Positions 49,052 to 60,875 of a DNA stretch of 64,000 bases are shown one piece after another. The stretch spans positions 1 through 64,000 of the forward strand of contig JAESPE010000003.1 in assembly GCA_016756835.1 (NCBI GenBank), written 5' to 3'. A model generated the notes under the pieces. It saw only the letters and a program-made list of their open reading frames with translations. It was not told the origin of the DNA and made no database searches. This stretch comes from a gamma proteobacterium endosymbiont of Lamellibrachia anaximandri. Its GTDB lineage: Bacteria; Pseudomonadota; Gammaproteobacteria; Chromatiales; Chromatiaceae. A program made the position numbers and the translations under genes. The first letter of the stretch is position 1; the number at the start of each line of letters is the position of its first letter.

Positions 49052-49189
49052 TTTATTAGCGGCTCCTTAGTGCCGGGAATCATCGGTTTTATTCAGGGAA
49101 ACTTAGCATGTGCTTCAGACCAATCCAAGCATTCAGAAGGCTTATATTCCTTGACTCAAAAGGGGTGAGTTGCTAGCTTTCACCCGGTT

Positions 49190-49216
49190 TTGGCACTCGA
49201 TATAAAAGAGTGCTAA
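49190..49216. promoter_or_regulatory. CIRCE element
   Basis: TTGGCACTC-N9-GAGTGCTAA, one mismatch from TTAGCACTC-N9-GAGTGCTAA; upstream of hrcA. Confidence 0.92.
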
Positions 49217-49240
49217 CAGCGTGCCTTTGCGGAGGGCTTT

Positions 49241-50296
49241 TTGGCAACGAAGAAGGTAATCAGTGAAAGCGGGGTTGGCGAACGTGCCCAGCACTTTCTC
49301 AAAGTGCTGATTGAACGCTATATCCGTGATGGTCAGCCCGTGGGTTCCAGAACCCTGGCGAAGGATGCCGGGATGGATCTGAGTCCTGCGACCATCCGCA
49401 ATGTGATGTGCGACCTGGAGGATCTCGGGCTGGTGGCGTCGCCACATACCTCGGCCGGGCGGATCCCCACAGTGACCGGTTTTCGCATGTTCATCGATTC
49501 TCTGCTCACTGTGCAGCGGCTGCAGGCGGGAGAGGTTGAACGCATTCGCTCGGAGCTGGCTTATTCTGGTGATGCGGGTAACCTGCTGACCTCAGCCTCG
49601 CAACTGCTCTCCGGCGTGACGCACATGGCCGGGGTTGTGACGGTCCCGAGGCGGGAACGCACGGCATTCCGTCAGATCGAGTTCCTGCCGCTATCCGAAA
49701 ATCGGGTGTTGGCGATCCTGGTAACCAATGATGGCGAGGTGGCTAACCGTATCCTCAATACCCATCGGGATTTTACCCGCCTGGAGTTGGATCAGGCCGC
49801 CAATTTTCTCAACCACTCCTTCTCCGGACTGGAGATGGAGAAGGTGCGTAGCCGGGTGCTGGAAGAGCTGAATGCCGCCCGCGAAAGTTTCGATCAGACC
49901 ATGGCCCAGGCGCTGGAGATGGCGGGAGAGGTGGTCGATGCGAGCGCACCACGCGAAGATTGTCTCATTGCCGGGCAGACCAATCTGATGGAGTTCGAGG
50001 ATCTGGCCAGTCTGCAGCAGCTGCGCAAACTGTTCGATGCCTTTGCCGAGAAGCGCGAGATCCTCCATCTGCTCGATCAGTTCCACAATGCCGATGGAGT
50101 GCAGATCTTCATTGGTGAGGAGTCGGGTTTTCAGATGCTTAACGGTTGTTCGATTGTGACCGCCCCTTACCAGGTGGATGAAGATGTGGTGGGTATGCTG
50201 GCTGTCATCGGCCCAACCCGCATGGAGTATGAAAGGGTGATCCCCATTGTCGATGTCACGGCAAAGATTTTGGGTGCGGCCTTGAAAAACAGATAG
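49241..50296 (+). CDS. hrcA: heat-inducible transcriptional repressor HrcA
   Basis: FLKVLIERYIRDGQPVGSRTLAKDAGMDLSPATIRNVMCDLEDLGLVASPHTSAGRIPT; TTG start. Confidence 0.95.
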   Translation: MATKKVISESGVGERAQHFLKVLIERYIRDGQPVGSRTLAKDAGMDLSPATIRNVMCDLEDLGLVASPHTSAGRIPTVTGFRMFIDSLLTVQRLQAGEVERIRSELAYSGDAGNLLTSASQLLSGVTHMAGVVTVPRRERTAFRQIEFLPLSENRVLAILVTNDGEVANRILNTHRDFTRLELDQAANFLNHSFSGLEMEKVRSRVLEELNAARESFDQTMAQALEMAGEVVDASAPREDCLIAGQTNLMEFEDLASLQQLRKLFDAFAEKREILHLLDQFHNADGVQIFIGEESGFQMLNGCSIVTAPYQVDEDVVGMLAVIGPTRMEYERVIPIVDVTAKILGAALKNR

Positions 50297-50356
50297 CAAC
50301 CCCAATTTGTCGGGTAATTCAGAGCAAAATTTTGAGATTCAGAGGTTAAGTGAGAG

Positions 50357-50971
50357 ATGGATAAGGATCAGCCGGCAGAGTCCAGCGAAGAGATAGATAA
50401 GGTAGAGGATGTGAGCGAAGAGAAGGCCGCGGAAACCGTGGTTGAGGGCGAAGTCGTCACCAACGAGGAGGACTCCCCGGAGGGGCTGACGAAGTTGCTG
50501 GAAGACGCCCGCAGCAAGGCAGACGATCACTGGGATCAGCTGATGCGTACACGTGCCGAGATGGATAATCTGCGTAAGCGTCAGGAACGCGATCTGGAAA
50601 ATGCCCATAAATTCGCGCTGGACAAATTCTCCCAGGACCTGCTGCAGGTCTGGGACAGTCTGGAGTTGGGTCATCAGGCCGCGCAGGAAGAGAGCGCCGA
50701 TGTGGAGAAGCTGCAGGAAGGCACGGAGCTGACCCTCAGGCTGCTCAAAACCGTGATGGAGAAAAATGGTGTGGAGCAGGTCGATCCTACGGGTGAGATC
50801 TTCAATCCGGAATTCCATCAGGCGATGTCGATGCAGGAGCGGGATGACGTGGAGCCCAATACGGTGGTGGCTGTTGTGCAGAAGGGTTACCGCCTGAATG
50901 GCCGCCTCATTCGTCCGGCAATGGTGATGGTTTCCAAGGTGCCGTCAGCACCCGTTGATGAACAGGCTTGA
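50357..50971 (+). CDS. grpE: nucleotide exchange factor GrpE
   Basis: RTRAEMDNLRKRQERDLENAHKFALDKF; between hrcA and dnaK. Confidence 0.95.
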   Translation: MDKDQPAESSEEIDKVEDVSEEKAAETVVEGEVVTNEEDSPEGLTKLLEDARSKADDHWDQLMRTRAEMDNLRKRQERDLENAHKFALDKFSQDLLQVWDSLELGHQAAQEESADVEKLQEGTELTLRLLKTVMEKNGVEQVDPTGEIFNPEFHQAMSMQERDDVEPNTVVAVVQKGYRLNGRLIRPAMVMVSKVPSAPVDEQA

Positions 50972-51057
50972 AGTTTTTTTGGCTGACCCCATTTATAGAG
51001 TCAGTTAGCAAGAATCAGCACATTAATTTTAGATATAGAATTCGGAGATAGAGAGAC

Positions 51058-53013
51058 ATGGGCAAGATCATAGGAATCGATCTGGGTACCACCAACTCCT
51101 GCGTGGCAGTGATGGAAGGTGATACCGCAAAGGTGATCGAAAACAGCGAAGGTGATCGTACCACCCCCTCCATCATCGCCTATGCGAATGATGGTGAGAT
51201 CCTGGTGGGTCAGTCGGCCAAGCGTCAGGCGGTTACCAATCCCGACAACACCCTGTTTGCCATCAAGCGCCTGATCGGTCGTATGTTCAAGGACGATGTG
51301 GTGCAGCGCGATATGGATATGGTGCCCTACAAGATTGTCAAAGCCGACAATGGCGATGCCTGGGTCGATGTCAGTGGCAAAAAGATGGCCCCGCCGGAGA
51401 TCGCTGCGAAGATCCTGCAGAAGATGAAGAAGACCGCTGAGGATTATCTTGGTGAAGATGTGACCGAAGCGGTGATCACCGTTCCGGCCTACTTCAACGA
51501 CTCCCAGCGCCAGGCCACCAAAGATGCGGGCCGTATCGCAGGTCTCGACGTCAAGCGCATCATCAACGAGCCTACTGCTGCGGCCCTGGCCTACGGCATG
51601 GACAAGAAGCGTGGCGACCAGACTCTGGCGGTCTATGATCTGGGCGGCGGCACTTTCGATATTTCGATCATCGAAATCGCCGAGATTGATGGCGAACACC
51701 AGTTCGAGGTGCTCTCCACCAACGGTGATACTTTCCTCGGTGGTGAAGACTTCGACATGCGCATCATCGACTTCCTGGTCGCGGAGTTCAAAAAGGATCA
51801 GGGCGTGGATCTGCGCAACGACCCACTGGCCCTGCAGCGCCTGAAAGAGGGTGCGGAGAAGGCCAAGGTCGAACTCTCCAGCAGCCAGCAGACCGATATC
51901 AATCTGCCCTATATCACGGCGGATCAGACCGGTCCCAAGCATCTCAACATCAAGCTGACCCGCGCCAAGCTGGAGTCGCTGGTGGATGATCTGGTGACTC
52001 GCACCATCGACCCCTGCAGGATCGCCCTCAAGGATGCAGGTCTCTCCACCTCTGACATCGACGAGGTGATCCTGGTCGGTGGCCAGAGCCGTATGCCGAA
52101 GGTACAAGAGCAGGTACAGGCCTTCTTCGGCAAAGAGCCGCGCAAGGACGTCAACCCCGATGAGGCAGTAGCCATCGGCGCCGCTATCCAGGGTGGTGTA
52201 TTGGGTGGTGAGGTCAAGGACGTGCTGCTGCTCGACGTCACTCCGCTCTCCCTGGGTATTGAAACCCTGGGTGGCGTGATGACCAAACTGATCGACAAGA
52301 ACACTACCATCCCCACCAGCGCGTCCCAGGTATTCTCCACCGCCGATGATAATCAGACTGCGGTGACCGTGCATGTGCTGCAGGGTGAGCGCGAACAGGC
52401 GGGAGCCAATAAATCCCTGGGTCGTTTCGACCTGACCGACATCCCGCCGTCAGCCCGTGGTGTGCCGCAGATCGAGGTGAGCTTCGATATCGATGCCAAC
52501 GGCATCCTCAATGTTTCAGCCAAAGACAAGGCAACCGGCAAGGAACAGTCGATCATCATCAAGGCTTCTTCAGGTTTGAGTGATGATGAGGTCGACCGCA
52601 TGGTGAAGGACGCCGAGGCGCATGCCGATGAAGATCGCCAGTTCCAGGAGCTGGCAACGGTTCGCAATCAGGCGGACAACATGATTCACGCCACCAAAAA
52701 ATCGATGGAAGAGCTTGGCGACGACAAGCTGGAAGCCGGTGAGAAGGACGCCATCGAAGCGGCGATCAAAGATCTCGAAGAGGTGATGAAAGGCAACGAC
52801 AAGGATGCCATTGAGGCGAAGACCAAGGTACTCACCGATGCTTCGTCGAAAATGGCCGAACGTCTCTACGCCCAGCAGGGTGGTGACGCGGGCGCCGCCG
52901 AAGCTGCGGCGGGTGCTGCCGGCGCAGCAGGCGACGACGCCGGTGCTCAGGGCGGTGCCGACGACAATGTGGTCGATGCCGAGTTTGAAGAGGTCAAAGA
53001 CGACAAAAAGTAA
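51058..53013 (+). CDS. dnaK: molecular chaperone DnaK
   Basis: [22 protein letters not shown]; full-length Hsp70. Confidence 0.98.
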   Translation: MGKIIGIDLGTTNSCVAVMEGDTAKVIENSEGDRTTPSIIAYANDGEILVGQSAKRQAVTNPDNTLFAIKRLIGRMFKDDVVQRDMDMVPYKIVKADNGDAWVDVSGKKMAPPEIAAKILQKMKKTAEDYLGEDVTEAVITVPAYFNDSQRQATKDAGRIAGLDVKRIINEPTAAALAYGMDKKRGDQTLAVYDLGGGTFDISIIEIAEIDGEHQFEVLSTNGDTFLGGEDFDMRIIDFLVAEFKKDQGVDLRNDPLALQRLKEGAEKAKVELSSSQQTDINLPYITADQTGPKHLNIKLTRAKLESLVDDLVTRTIDPCRIALKDAGLSTSDIDEVILVGGQSRMPKVQEQVQAFFGKEPRKDVNPDEAVAIGAAIQGGVLGGEVKDVLLLDVTPLSLGIETLGGVMTKLIDKNTTIPTSASQVFSTADDNQTAVTVHVLQGEREQAGANKSLGRFDLTDIPPSARGVPQIEVSFDIDANGILNVSAKDKATGKEQSIIIKASSGLSDDEVDRMVKDAEAHADEDRQFQELATVRNQADNMIHATKKSMEELGDDKLEAGEKDAIEAAIKDLEEVMKGNDKDAIEAKTKVLTDASSKMAERLYAQQGGDAGAAEAAAGAAGAAGDDAGAQGGADDNVVDAEFEEVKDDKK

Positions 53014-53035
53014 GGCCGGATTGCCTTGCTGAAAT

Positions 53036-53070
53036 ACCGCGCATCGACCCTTCGGTTGGTGCGCGGTTTT
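53036..53070 (+). terminator. rho-independent terminator-like hairpin after dnaK
   Basis: ACCGCGCATCGACCC-TTCG-GTTGGTGCGCGGTTTT. Confidence 0.7.
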
Positions 53071-53137
53071 GGCATTTATTGGGGGAACGCTTTGCGTTTC
53101 ATATATCATATGAATTTGAAGTTCGGTTCAACAGCGC

Positions 53138-54286
53138 ATGTCTAAACGCGATTACTACGAAGTACTGGGTGTACAAAAGAACGCCAGTGAGGCTGAGATA
53201 AAGAAGGCCTACCGGCGTCTCGCCATGAAGTTTCATCCTGACCGGAATACCGGAGACGAGGCGGGTAAGGCTGAAAAGAGTTTCAAGGAGGCCAAAGAGG
53301 CCTATGAAATTCTCTCAGATGCCCAAAAGCGGGCTGCCTTTGACCAGTTTGGGCATGCCGGTGTCGATTCCAGCATGGGCGGCGGGCCGGGAGGATTCGG
53401 CGGCGGCAACGCAAATTTCAGTGATATCTTCGGCGATGTCTTCGGCGATATCTTCGGTGGTGCCCGAGGCGGCGGCGGTGGTCCTCGTGTACAGCGTGGT
53501 TCCGATCTGCGCTACAACCTGCAGCTTTCACTGGAGGATGCAGTCTCCGGCACCACCGTGAAGATTCGGGTGCCCACGCTGGTCAAGTGTGATACCTGTG
53601 GTGGTACGGGTGCAAAGAAGGGTTCCAAGCCCAAGGTCTGCGACACTTGCGGAGGGCAGGGTCAGGTACGTATGCAGCAGGGATTCTTCTCTGTGCAGCA
53701 GACCTGTCCGCGCTGTCATGGAAAGGGCTCCGTCATCGATAATCCGTGTACAAGCTGTCATGGTCAGGGTCGGGTGCAGGAGCACAAGACCCTTTCGGTG
53801 AAAGTGCCGCCAGGGGTCGATACCGGTGACCGTATCCGTCTTTCCGGTGAGGGTGAGGCTGGCGAGAATGGCGGTCCTTCAGGCGACCTCTATGTGCAGG
53901 TCGTGGTCAAACCCCACGGAATATTCAAACGGGAGGACAATCACCTCTATTGTGAAGTGCCGATCAGTTTTTCCGTCGCGGCGCTGGGGGGGGAGCTTGA
54001 AGTGCCGACCCTCGGTGGTAAGGTAATGCTCAAGATCCCGGCAGGGACCCAGACCGATCGCATGTTCCGCATGCGCGGCAAGGGGGTGAAGCCGGTACGT
54101 GGCGGTGCTGTGGGTGATCTGCTCTGCAAGGTGCAGGTGGAGACACCGGTAAACCTGACCGATGAGCAGCAAGAGTTGCTAAGAAAATTTGATGAAACCA
54201 TGAAAAAAGGTGGCAGTAAGCACAGTCCTCAGTCCAGCACCTGGGTGGATGGTGTAAAGAAGTTTTTTGAAGGAATGGGCTTTTAG
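53138..54286 (+). CDS. dnaJ: molecular chaperone DnaJ
   Basis: J-domain with HPD, G/F region, four CxxCxGxG zinc motifs. Confidence 0.98.
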   Translation: MSKRDYYEVLGVQKNASEAEIKKAYRRLAMKFHPDRNTGDEAGKAEKSFKEAKEAYEILSDAQKRAAFDQFGHAGVDSSMGGGPGGFGGGNANFSDIFGDVFGDIFGGARGGGGGPRVQRGSDLRYNLQLSLEDAVSGTTVKIRVPTLVKCDTCGGTGAKKGSKPKVCDTCGGQGQVRMQQGFFSVQQTCPRCHGKGSVIDNPCTSCHGQGRVQEHKTLSVKVPPGVDTGDRIRLSGEGEAGENGGPSGDLYVQVVVKPHGIFKREDNHLYCEVPISFSVAALGGELEVPTLGGKVMLKIPAGTQTDRMFRMRGKGVKPVRGGAVGDLLCKVQVETPVNLTDEQQELLRKFDETMKKGGSKHSPQSSTWVDGVKKFFEGMGF

Positions 54287-54338
54287 TTATATAACTGCCA
54301 TAACGGGCTGATGATCCGCTGGTTAACCGAGCAACTGA

Positions 54339-55154
<816 letters not shown>

Positions 55155-55158
55155 CCCC

Positions 55159-55632
55159 TTGGACTCGCTGCTTCGCTTGCCGTTATTTTGGGTACTGATA
55201 CTGCTTGCAGGATGCAGCGATACCCCCTACTTGTCACCGGAAGATCAGGTCCGGCAATTTGTCGCGAGAGGTGAAGTTGCGGTGGAGGGCCGGGACCTGA
55301 GCGGTGCAGCAGCACTGATCTCGGAGCAGTATTCTGATGGCAGAAGGCGTACCCGACATGAGATCAGGCGCCTGCTGGCAGGTTATTTTCTACGGCACAA
55401 ATCGATTCATGTCGTCTACCGGATCGACCAGGTGGAGTTGCTTGAGGATGCGCAGGCGCAGGTCGTGCTGTTTGCAGGCATTGCCGGTACCGCTCCTGTG
55501 GGTAGTGAGGCGCTGAGCCAATGGCGTGGTGAACTGTTGCGCATTGAGTTGCTGGTGGCACTGGAAAATGATGAAGAGTGGCGTCTCCAGTCGGCCAAGT
55601 GGCGCCGGGCGAGCAAAAAAGATCTTTTGTAG
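55159..55632 (+). CDS. hypothetical lipoprotein
   Basis: TTG start; LLAGC lipobox; 157 aa, directly after dapB. Confidence 0.65.
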   Translation: MDSLLRLPLFWVLILLAGCSDTPYLSPEDQVRQFVARGEVAVEGRDLSGAAALISEQYSDGRRRTRHEIRRLLAGYFLRHKSIHVVYRIDQVELLEDAQAQVVLFAGIAGTAPVGSEALSQWRGELLRIELLVALENDEEWRLQSAKWRRASKKDLL

Positions 55633-55661
55633 CGTTAAACCCGATAGCCTCCTAGACTCCA

Positions 55662-55700
55662 TGTAGGAGCGGTGCCCCGCCACGAAGGCGTGGCTCCTGC
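55662..55700. repeat. GTAGGAGC-type repeat copy
   Basis: TGTAGGAGCGGTGCCCCGCCACGAAGGCGTGGCTCCTGC. Confidence 0.6.
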
Positions 55701-55810
55701 GGCCTGGATCAGTTTTTCCTATCCCCTAAGAGCATCTTCTCTTTTTAATTCTACAATCTGGCCCGGTTTATGCTGGTTACCTGTCAGGATTCATATGACA
55801 GGCCGTGTTT

Positions 55811-56791
55811 ATGCTTCAGTTACCCGCACTACCCGCCAGCCAGGGAGCCGCCACGCTCTCGGGTGCCTCATCAGGAAAAGGCGGTAATCAGTCAGCTGTA
55901 TCACCGGACAGCGCGCCGGAAAACCCTTTTGATCAGCAGATGCAGGAGATGATCGACGACCTCGAAGAGGGAGTAGTCATTGCTCTGCCGCTGATGCCGG
56001 GTGTAGAGGGGAGTGACAAACTGACCCCATTTATAGTTACCGGCGGCAACCTGCTGCCGTTCAATCCCGCTGCAAACGGCAAGACAATGCCGCAAGCTGC
56101 TATCCAATTGACAGACACCTCTGGCTTGCAGACAGCGTTGCCCCCCATTGGTACGGACGCCCAGGCTGACATGAAAACTGCGTTGATGCTCGGACAACTG
56201 GCCCAGGGAGCGGCGAAAGGTGACCTGGCCGGTTTGGGCAGGGTTTCAGAAGGTGTTGCCCTTGAGGGCAGGACAGTTGGAGAAATTACCGGTGGATTCA
56301 ACCTGGCCGGATTCCAGTCAGTGGGTGGCGGCGCTGCTGCCCGACCGGGCATGGAGATGCTGCGGGTCGATGTGCCTGTCAGCCAGCCGGGGTGGGATCA
56401 GGCCGTAGGAGAACGTATTCAGTGGATGCTCGGCCGCAATATCCAGAGTGCCGAAGTAAAGCTGACACCGCCGAATATGGGGCCGATGGAGATCCGTATC
56501 TCCGTGCAAAATGACCAGGCCAGCGTAAGTTTCATCGCTCAGCAACCCCTGACGAGGGAGGCCCTGGAGGCTGCGATACCCCGTTTGCGTGATATGTTGG
56601 GTGAAGCCAACCTGAACCTGGCCAACGTGGACGTGGGGCAGCGTGAGAGCCGGGAGTCATTTGCTGATGCCAATGGCAACGGCGGCAGAGGGGGCCGGGG
56701 GAGCATGACTGGTTCGACAGACTCGCCTGACCCCGGCAGTTCAGATGTGACAAGACGTATGTCAGATGGTTTGGTGGATGATTATGCTTAG
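55811..56791 (+). CDS. flagellar hook-length control protein FliK-like
   Basis: C-terminal Flg_hook pattern (MLGRNIQSAEVKLTPPNMGPMEIRISVQNDQASVSFIAQQPLTREALEAAIPRLRDMLGEANLNLANVDV). Confidence 0.82.
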   Translation: MLQLPALPASQGAATLSGASSGKGGNQSAVSPDSAPENPFDQQMQEMIDDLEEGVVIALPLMPGVEGSDKLTPFIVTGGNLLPFNPAANGKTMPQAAIQLTDTSGLQTALPPIGTDAQADMKTALMLGQLAQGAAKGDLAGLGRVSEGVALEGRTVGEITGGFNLAGFQSVGGGAAARPGMEMLRVDVPVSQPGWDQAVGERIQWMLGRNIQSAEVKLTPPNMGPMEIRISVQNDQASVSFIAQQPLTREALEAAIPRLRDMLGEANLNLANVDVGQRESRESFADANGNGGRGGRGSMTGSTDSPDPGSSDVTRRMSDGLVDDYA

Positions 56792-56801
56792 GCACTGGAG
56801 G

Positions 56802-56864
56802 GTAGGCCGGTTCAAGCGTAGCGGAACCGGCAACGCCCGATCCGCTACGCTTGATCGGGCCTAC
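56802..56864 (+). repeat. REP-like A-B' composite inverted repeat
   Basis: GTAGGCCGGTTCAAGCGTAGCGGAACCGGC-AAC-GCCCGATCCGCTACGCTTGATCGGGCCTAC. Confidence 0.85.
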
Positions 56865-56891
56865 ATCCTCAGCCTACATTTTTTGCGCTAT

Positions 56892-58022
56892 CTACACATC
56901 CAGGATCGATTTGATCGAATTGACCACCCGGCCGGCGGTTTTGCCGTCCCAGAGATCCGGCACACTGCCTTTACCTGATTCACCCCGGAGCACTGCGTCT
57001 ATCTGTCCCTCGATACTCTCCAGGGTGCCGAGCTGGTTGGTGCCTTGGGTGATGGTAATCGGCCGCTCAGTATTGGGGCGCAGGGTCAGACAGGGGATGC
57101 CGAGATAGGTTGTCTCCTCCTGCAGACCACCGGAGTCAGTGATGGCGATACGGCAGTTGAAGACCAGATTCATGAAACTGATGTAGTTCTGCGGCTCCAG
57201 TAATTTGATGTTGGGATTGTCCGAAATCGATGCCAGCAGCCCGGTGTTCTCCAGATTCTTGCGTGTTCTTGGATGAACCGGGAAGACGATGGTCAGCGCT
57301 TTGGCAAGATGGGTCAACATGTCGCAGAGTGACTTCAAGGATGTCGGGTTATCCACATTGGCCGGTCTGTGCAGGGTGACGACGGCGTATTCCCCTTTTT
57401 CCAGTCCCAAATCGGTATAAGTCGGGTCAGCTTCGATCTTGTCTCGCATCATCTCCAGTGAATCGATCATGATGTTGCCGACCCGGATGATCTTCTCCCT
57501 GGCGACGCCTTCATGCAGCAGGTGTTCGTCCCCGTCAATAGAGGGGGTCCAGAGAATGTCCGCCAGCACGTCTGTTGCCAGCCGGTTTACCTCTTCAGGC
57601 ATGCTGCGGTCGAAAGAGCGCAGACCAGCCTCGAGGTGAGCAACCAGCGGACGGTTCAAGCTGCTGGTGTCATCGGGATCGTAGACTACCTTGGTGGCTG
57701 CCAGCGTGCAGGCGATGGTGGAGTTGACGTCGCCGACCACCACTACCATGTCTGGTTTGTGTTCCAACACGACCTTCTCATAGGCCATCATGACCTTGCC
57801 CGTCTGTTCTGCGTGGCTGCCGGTGCCGGCGCCCAAATGGATATATGGCTCCGGGAGTTGCAGGTCATGAAAAAAGGCATCGGACATGTTCAGATCATAG
57901 TGCTGGCCCGTATGCACGATTTTCGGATCGGCCCACGACTCTTTGGCGAGCGCGTGGTAGAGCGGTGCGATCTTCATAAAGTTGGGCCGGGCTGCTGCGA
58001 TCAGGTGTATGTTCCGTTTCAT
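56892..58022 (-). CDS. wecB: UDP-N-acetylglucosamine 2-epimerase (non-hydrolysing)
   Basis: IHLIAAARPNFMKIAPLYHAL; VVVVGDVNSTIACTLAATK; ITDSGGLQEETTYLGIPCLTLRPNTERPIT. Confidence 0.93.
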   Translation of the reverse strand: MKRNIHLIAAARPNFMKIAPLYHALAKESWADPKIVHTGQHYDLNMSDAFFHDLQLPEPYIHLGAGTGSHAEQTGKVMMAYEKVVLEHKPDMVVVVGDVNSTIACTLAATKVVYDPDDTSSLNRPLVAHLEAGLRSFDRSMPEEVNRLATDVLADILWTPSIDGDEHLLHEGVAREKIIRVGNIMIDSLEMMRDKIEADPTYTDLGLEKGEYAVVTLHRPANVDNPTSLKSLCDMLTHLAKALTIVFPVHPRTRKNLENTGLLASISDNPNIKLLEPQNYISFMNLVFNCRIAITDSGGLQEETTYLGIPCLTLRPNTERPITITQGTNQLGTLESIEGQIDAVLRGESGKGSVPDLWDGKTAGRVVNSIKSILDV

Positions 58023-58259
58023 TGACTAAAGTCGCTCCGATTATTGTTTCGTCCTGGATCTTCCCTTCGCTGACTATGGGTATGGCTGCCCGGCAGCAAT
58101 AAGGAAGATGGTTTATTTTGATGTCTGGGGTCGGATGGTAATGTTATTTTTTGTAAGGATTGAAGTATGGAATACCATTCAGTATCGGTCTTCGGCTGCA
58201 GAACTTGAATGTGATCAATTCCGACAGTCGCCAGAAAATAAGGGAATCACCGACATAGA

Positions 58260-59579
58260 TCAAGCTTCAGCGATTTTCTGCTGCCAGTGATTGGCGCGTG
58301 AAATGACGCTGGCCTCGTCGATGGTCGTAAGCGCTCCATCACGCAGCAGTTCGCGGCCGGCAACCCAGACGTGATTGACCTGTTCGCGGCTTGCCGCATA
58401 AACCAGCTGGGAGATGGGATGGTACACCGGCTGTGTGTTGAGCCGTTGCAGATCCACCGCCACCAGATCCGCCGACTTGCCGGTCTCCAGTGAGCCAGTC
58501 ACGTCACCCAGGCCCAGTGCCCGGGCGCCATTGATGGTCGCCATGGAGAGTGCGCTTGCGGCTGGTACGGCACTGGCATCCTCAGCCACGCCCTTTGCCA
58601 GCAGTGCAGCGGTATGCATCTCGCTGAACATGTCGAGGTCGTTGTTGCTGGCGGCGCCGTCGGTACCCAGGGCGACATTCACTCCGGCTTTCATCAGGCG
58701 GTTGACCGGGCAGAAGCCGCAGGCCAGCTTGAGGTTTGATTCGGGGCAGTGGACCACGTGGCCGCCACCGTTAGCAAAGGTCTCGATCTCACCCGCTTCC
58801 AGATGGGTCATATGCACGGCCATCAACGAAGGGGTGAGCAGTCCCAGCTCCTGCAGGCGGTGCATCGGGCGGTTTCCGTGATTCTGCAGTCCCTGCACAA
58901 TCTCATCGTTTGTTTCATGCAGATGGATATGTACCGGAATCTCCAGTTCGTCAGCCAGTACCCGGATGCGCTCCAGGGGTTCGTCGGAGACGGAGTAGGG
59001 GGCATGAGGGGCGAAGGCGGTATGGATCAGGTTATTGCCACGAAACTGGTCATGTACTTCCAACCCTTTATGCAGATAGTCATCGGCATCCGTGGCCCAG
59101 GCCGAAGGAAAATCGATGGCGATGAGTCCCACAACGGCCCGTATTCCCGCCGCATCGGCAGCGCGCCCCGCGACATCCGGGAAAAAGTACATGTCATTGA
59201 AGCAGGTGGTGCCGCCGCGCAGCATCTCCGCTATTGCGAGCTGGGTACCGTCGTGGACAAACTCTTCGCTCACCCAGTGCCCCTCTGCAGGCCAGATATG
59301 TTCGTTGAGCCAGGTCATCAGGGGGAGATCGTCGGCCAGACCCCGCAGGAGTGACATGGAAGCATGAGTATGGGCGTTGATCAGACCGGGGATAAGCGCG
59401 TGCCCGGTCAATTCAAGCTCATTGGCGGCTAAATATTTTTCCCGCGCCTCCAAGGTCGGCAGAATGTCGAGAATGCGCCCCCCCTCGATGACGAGTGAAT
59501 GATTTTCCAGTACCAGGTTTTCCGGCACGACAGGGATGATCCACTGTGCGTGGATCAGGGTATCGACAGTAGAGGGCAT
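58260..59579 (-). CDS. mtaD: TRZ/ATZ-family 5-methylthioadenosine/S-adenosylhomocysteine deaminase
   Basis: Amidohydrolase motifs GLINAHTHASMSLLRGLADDLPLMTWLNEHIWP; LGTDGAASNNDLDMFSEM. Confidence 0.88.
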   Translation of the reverse strand: MPSTVDTLIHAQWIIPVVPENLVLENHSLVIEGGRILDILPTLEAREKYLAANELELTGHALIPGLINAHTHASMSLLRGLADDLPLMTWLNEHIWPAEGHWVSEEFVHDGTQLAIAEMLRGGTTCFNDMYFFPDVAGRAADAAGIRAVVGLIAIDFPSAWATDADDYLHKGLEVHDQFRGNNLIHTAFAPHAPYSVSDEPLERIRVLADELEIPVHIHLHETNDEIVQGLQNHGNRPMHRLQELGLLTPSLMAVHMTHLEAGEIETFANGGGHVVHCPESNLKLACGFCPVNRLMKAGVNVALGTDGAASNNDLDMFSEMHTAALLAKGVAEDASAVPAASALSMATINGARALGLGDVTGSLETGKSADLVAVDLQRLNTQPVYHPISQLVYAASREQVNHVWVAGRELLRDGALTTIDEASVISRANHWQQKIAEA

Positions 59580-59646
59580 AGGGTAATCTTGCCTTTTTTA
59601 TTGAATTTGCCTAAATAGCGCCAAATTTGCCACGGGAACCCTAAAG

Positions 59647-60711
59647 ATGGAAGCACCAGATAGAAAGATTGAGCCCACACCCGATACTGCGATTGTCTGG
59701 CGTGAAAACCGGCTCTGGTTATTGGACCAGCGTTATCTGCCCGCAGCAGCCGACTATCTGGAGCTGAACAGTGCTGCCGCAACGGCAGATGCCATTCGGA
59801 ATATGGTGGTTCGTGGTGCGCCGGCAATCGGCGTCACAGCGGCATATGGCGTGGTGCTGGCGGGCAGGGAGGCATTTTTGTCTGCGGCATCGGAGTGGAA
59901 ACAACGGATTGGCCCGGGACTGGAGAAACTGCGCCAGTCACGGCCTACCGCCGTGAATCTCTTTTGGGCGCTCGATCGGATGCAGTCGTTGATAGATGAT
60001 CTGCCTGAGGCAGAGAATCCGGAAGCCACCCTGCTGAAAGAAGCCGTGGCCATCCATGAAGAGGATGTGGCGGCAAACCAGCGCATGGGGGCGTTGGGTG
60101 CCTCGCTGATCGACGGACCTACCGGGGTCATTACCCACTGTAATGCCGGGGCGCTCGCCACCGGCGGGTATGGTACCGCCCTTGGGGTGATTCGCAGCGC
60201 CCATGCTGCCGGCTTGATCGATCAGGTGTTCGCGGATGAGACGCGGCCCTGGCTGCAGGGATCCCGTCTCACTGCCTGGGAACTGCTGCAGGACGGTATC
60301 CCCGTGACCCTGCTGGCCGATGGCGCGGCGGCGAGCCGTATGTCCCAAGGGGGTATAGGTTGGATTATCGTCGGTTCCGACCGCATTGCCGCAAACGGGG
60401 ATGTGGCAAACAAGATCGGCACCTATGGTCTGGCCGTTGCGGCGAAGTTCCATGGGGTGAAGGTCATGGTGGCGGCACCGACCTCCACCATCGATATGTT
60501 GACGGCTTCCGGAGAGGATATCCCCATCGAAGTCAGGGATGGGGATGAACTCCTCTCCTGCGGGGATAAGCGCATCGGTGCCGAAGGGGCAGGGGTCTGG
60601 AACCCTGTTTTTGATGTGACACCGGCCGGGCTGGTCGACGCCATCGTCACTGAGAAGGGTATTGTTCACTCGCCGAACGCAAAAAAGATGCGTGAATTGA
60701 TGGAAAAGTAG
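59647..60711 (+). CDS. mtnA: S-methyl-5-thioribose-1-phosphate isomerase
   Basis: [43 protein letters not shown]; divergent from mtaD. Confidence 0.95.
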   Translation: MEAPDRKIEPTPDTAIVWRENRLWLLDQRYLPAAADYLELNSAAATADAIRNMVVRGAPAIGVTAAYGVVLAGREAFLSAASEWKQRIGPGLEKLRQSRPTAVNLFWALDRMQSLIDDLPEAENPEATLLKEAVAIHEEDVAANQRMGALGASLIDGPTGVITHCNAGALATGGYGTALGVIRSAHAAGLIDQVFADETRPWLQGSRLTAWELLQDGIPVTLLADGAAASRMSQGGIGWIIVGSDRIAANGDVANKIGTYGLAVAAKFHGVKVMVAAPTSTIDMLTASGEDIPIEVRDGDELLSCGDKRIGAEGAGVWNPVFDVTPAGLVDAIVTEKGIVHSPNAKKMRELMEK

Positions 60712-60875
60712 GCTGAGACGGCCTGAAAATCGATTTCAGACGTTTTTTATACAGCAGCAGGGGCAGTGGCTATGGTACAATTCGCTTTTTATAACGCCCC
60801 TTAGACGTCTGTCCAGGTATTGATTGCCTTGGGACAAACGCCTAAATTCGTACCCGCGAAAGATAGCAGACGTCC

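Noticed and set aside
51001-52374. 457-aa minus-strand ORF opposite dnaK
   Set aside because: Antisense shadow ORF; no family resemblance.
52870-52960. GC-rich Ala/Gly low-complexity tract
   Set aside because: Normal variable C-terminal tail of DnaK.
60720-60755. CTGAAAATCGATTTCAG plus T-run after mtnA as a terminator
   Set aside because: Stem only about 6 bp and A/T-rich; not strong enough to list as a feature.
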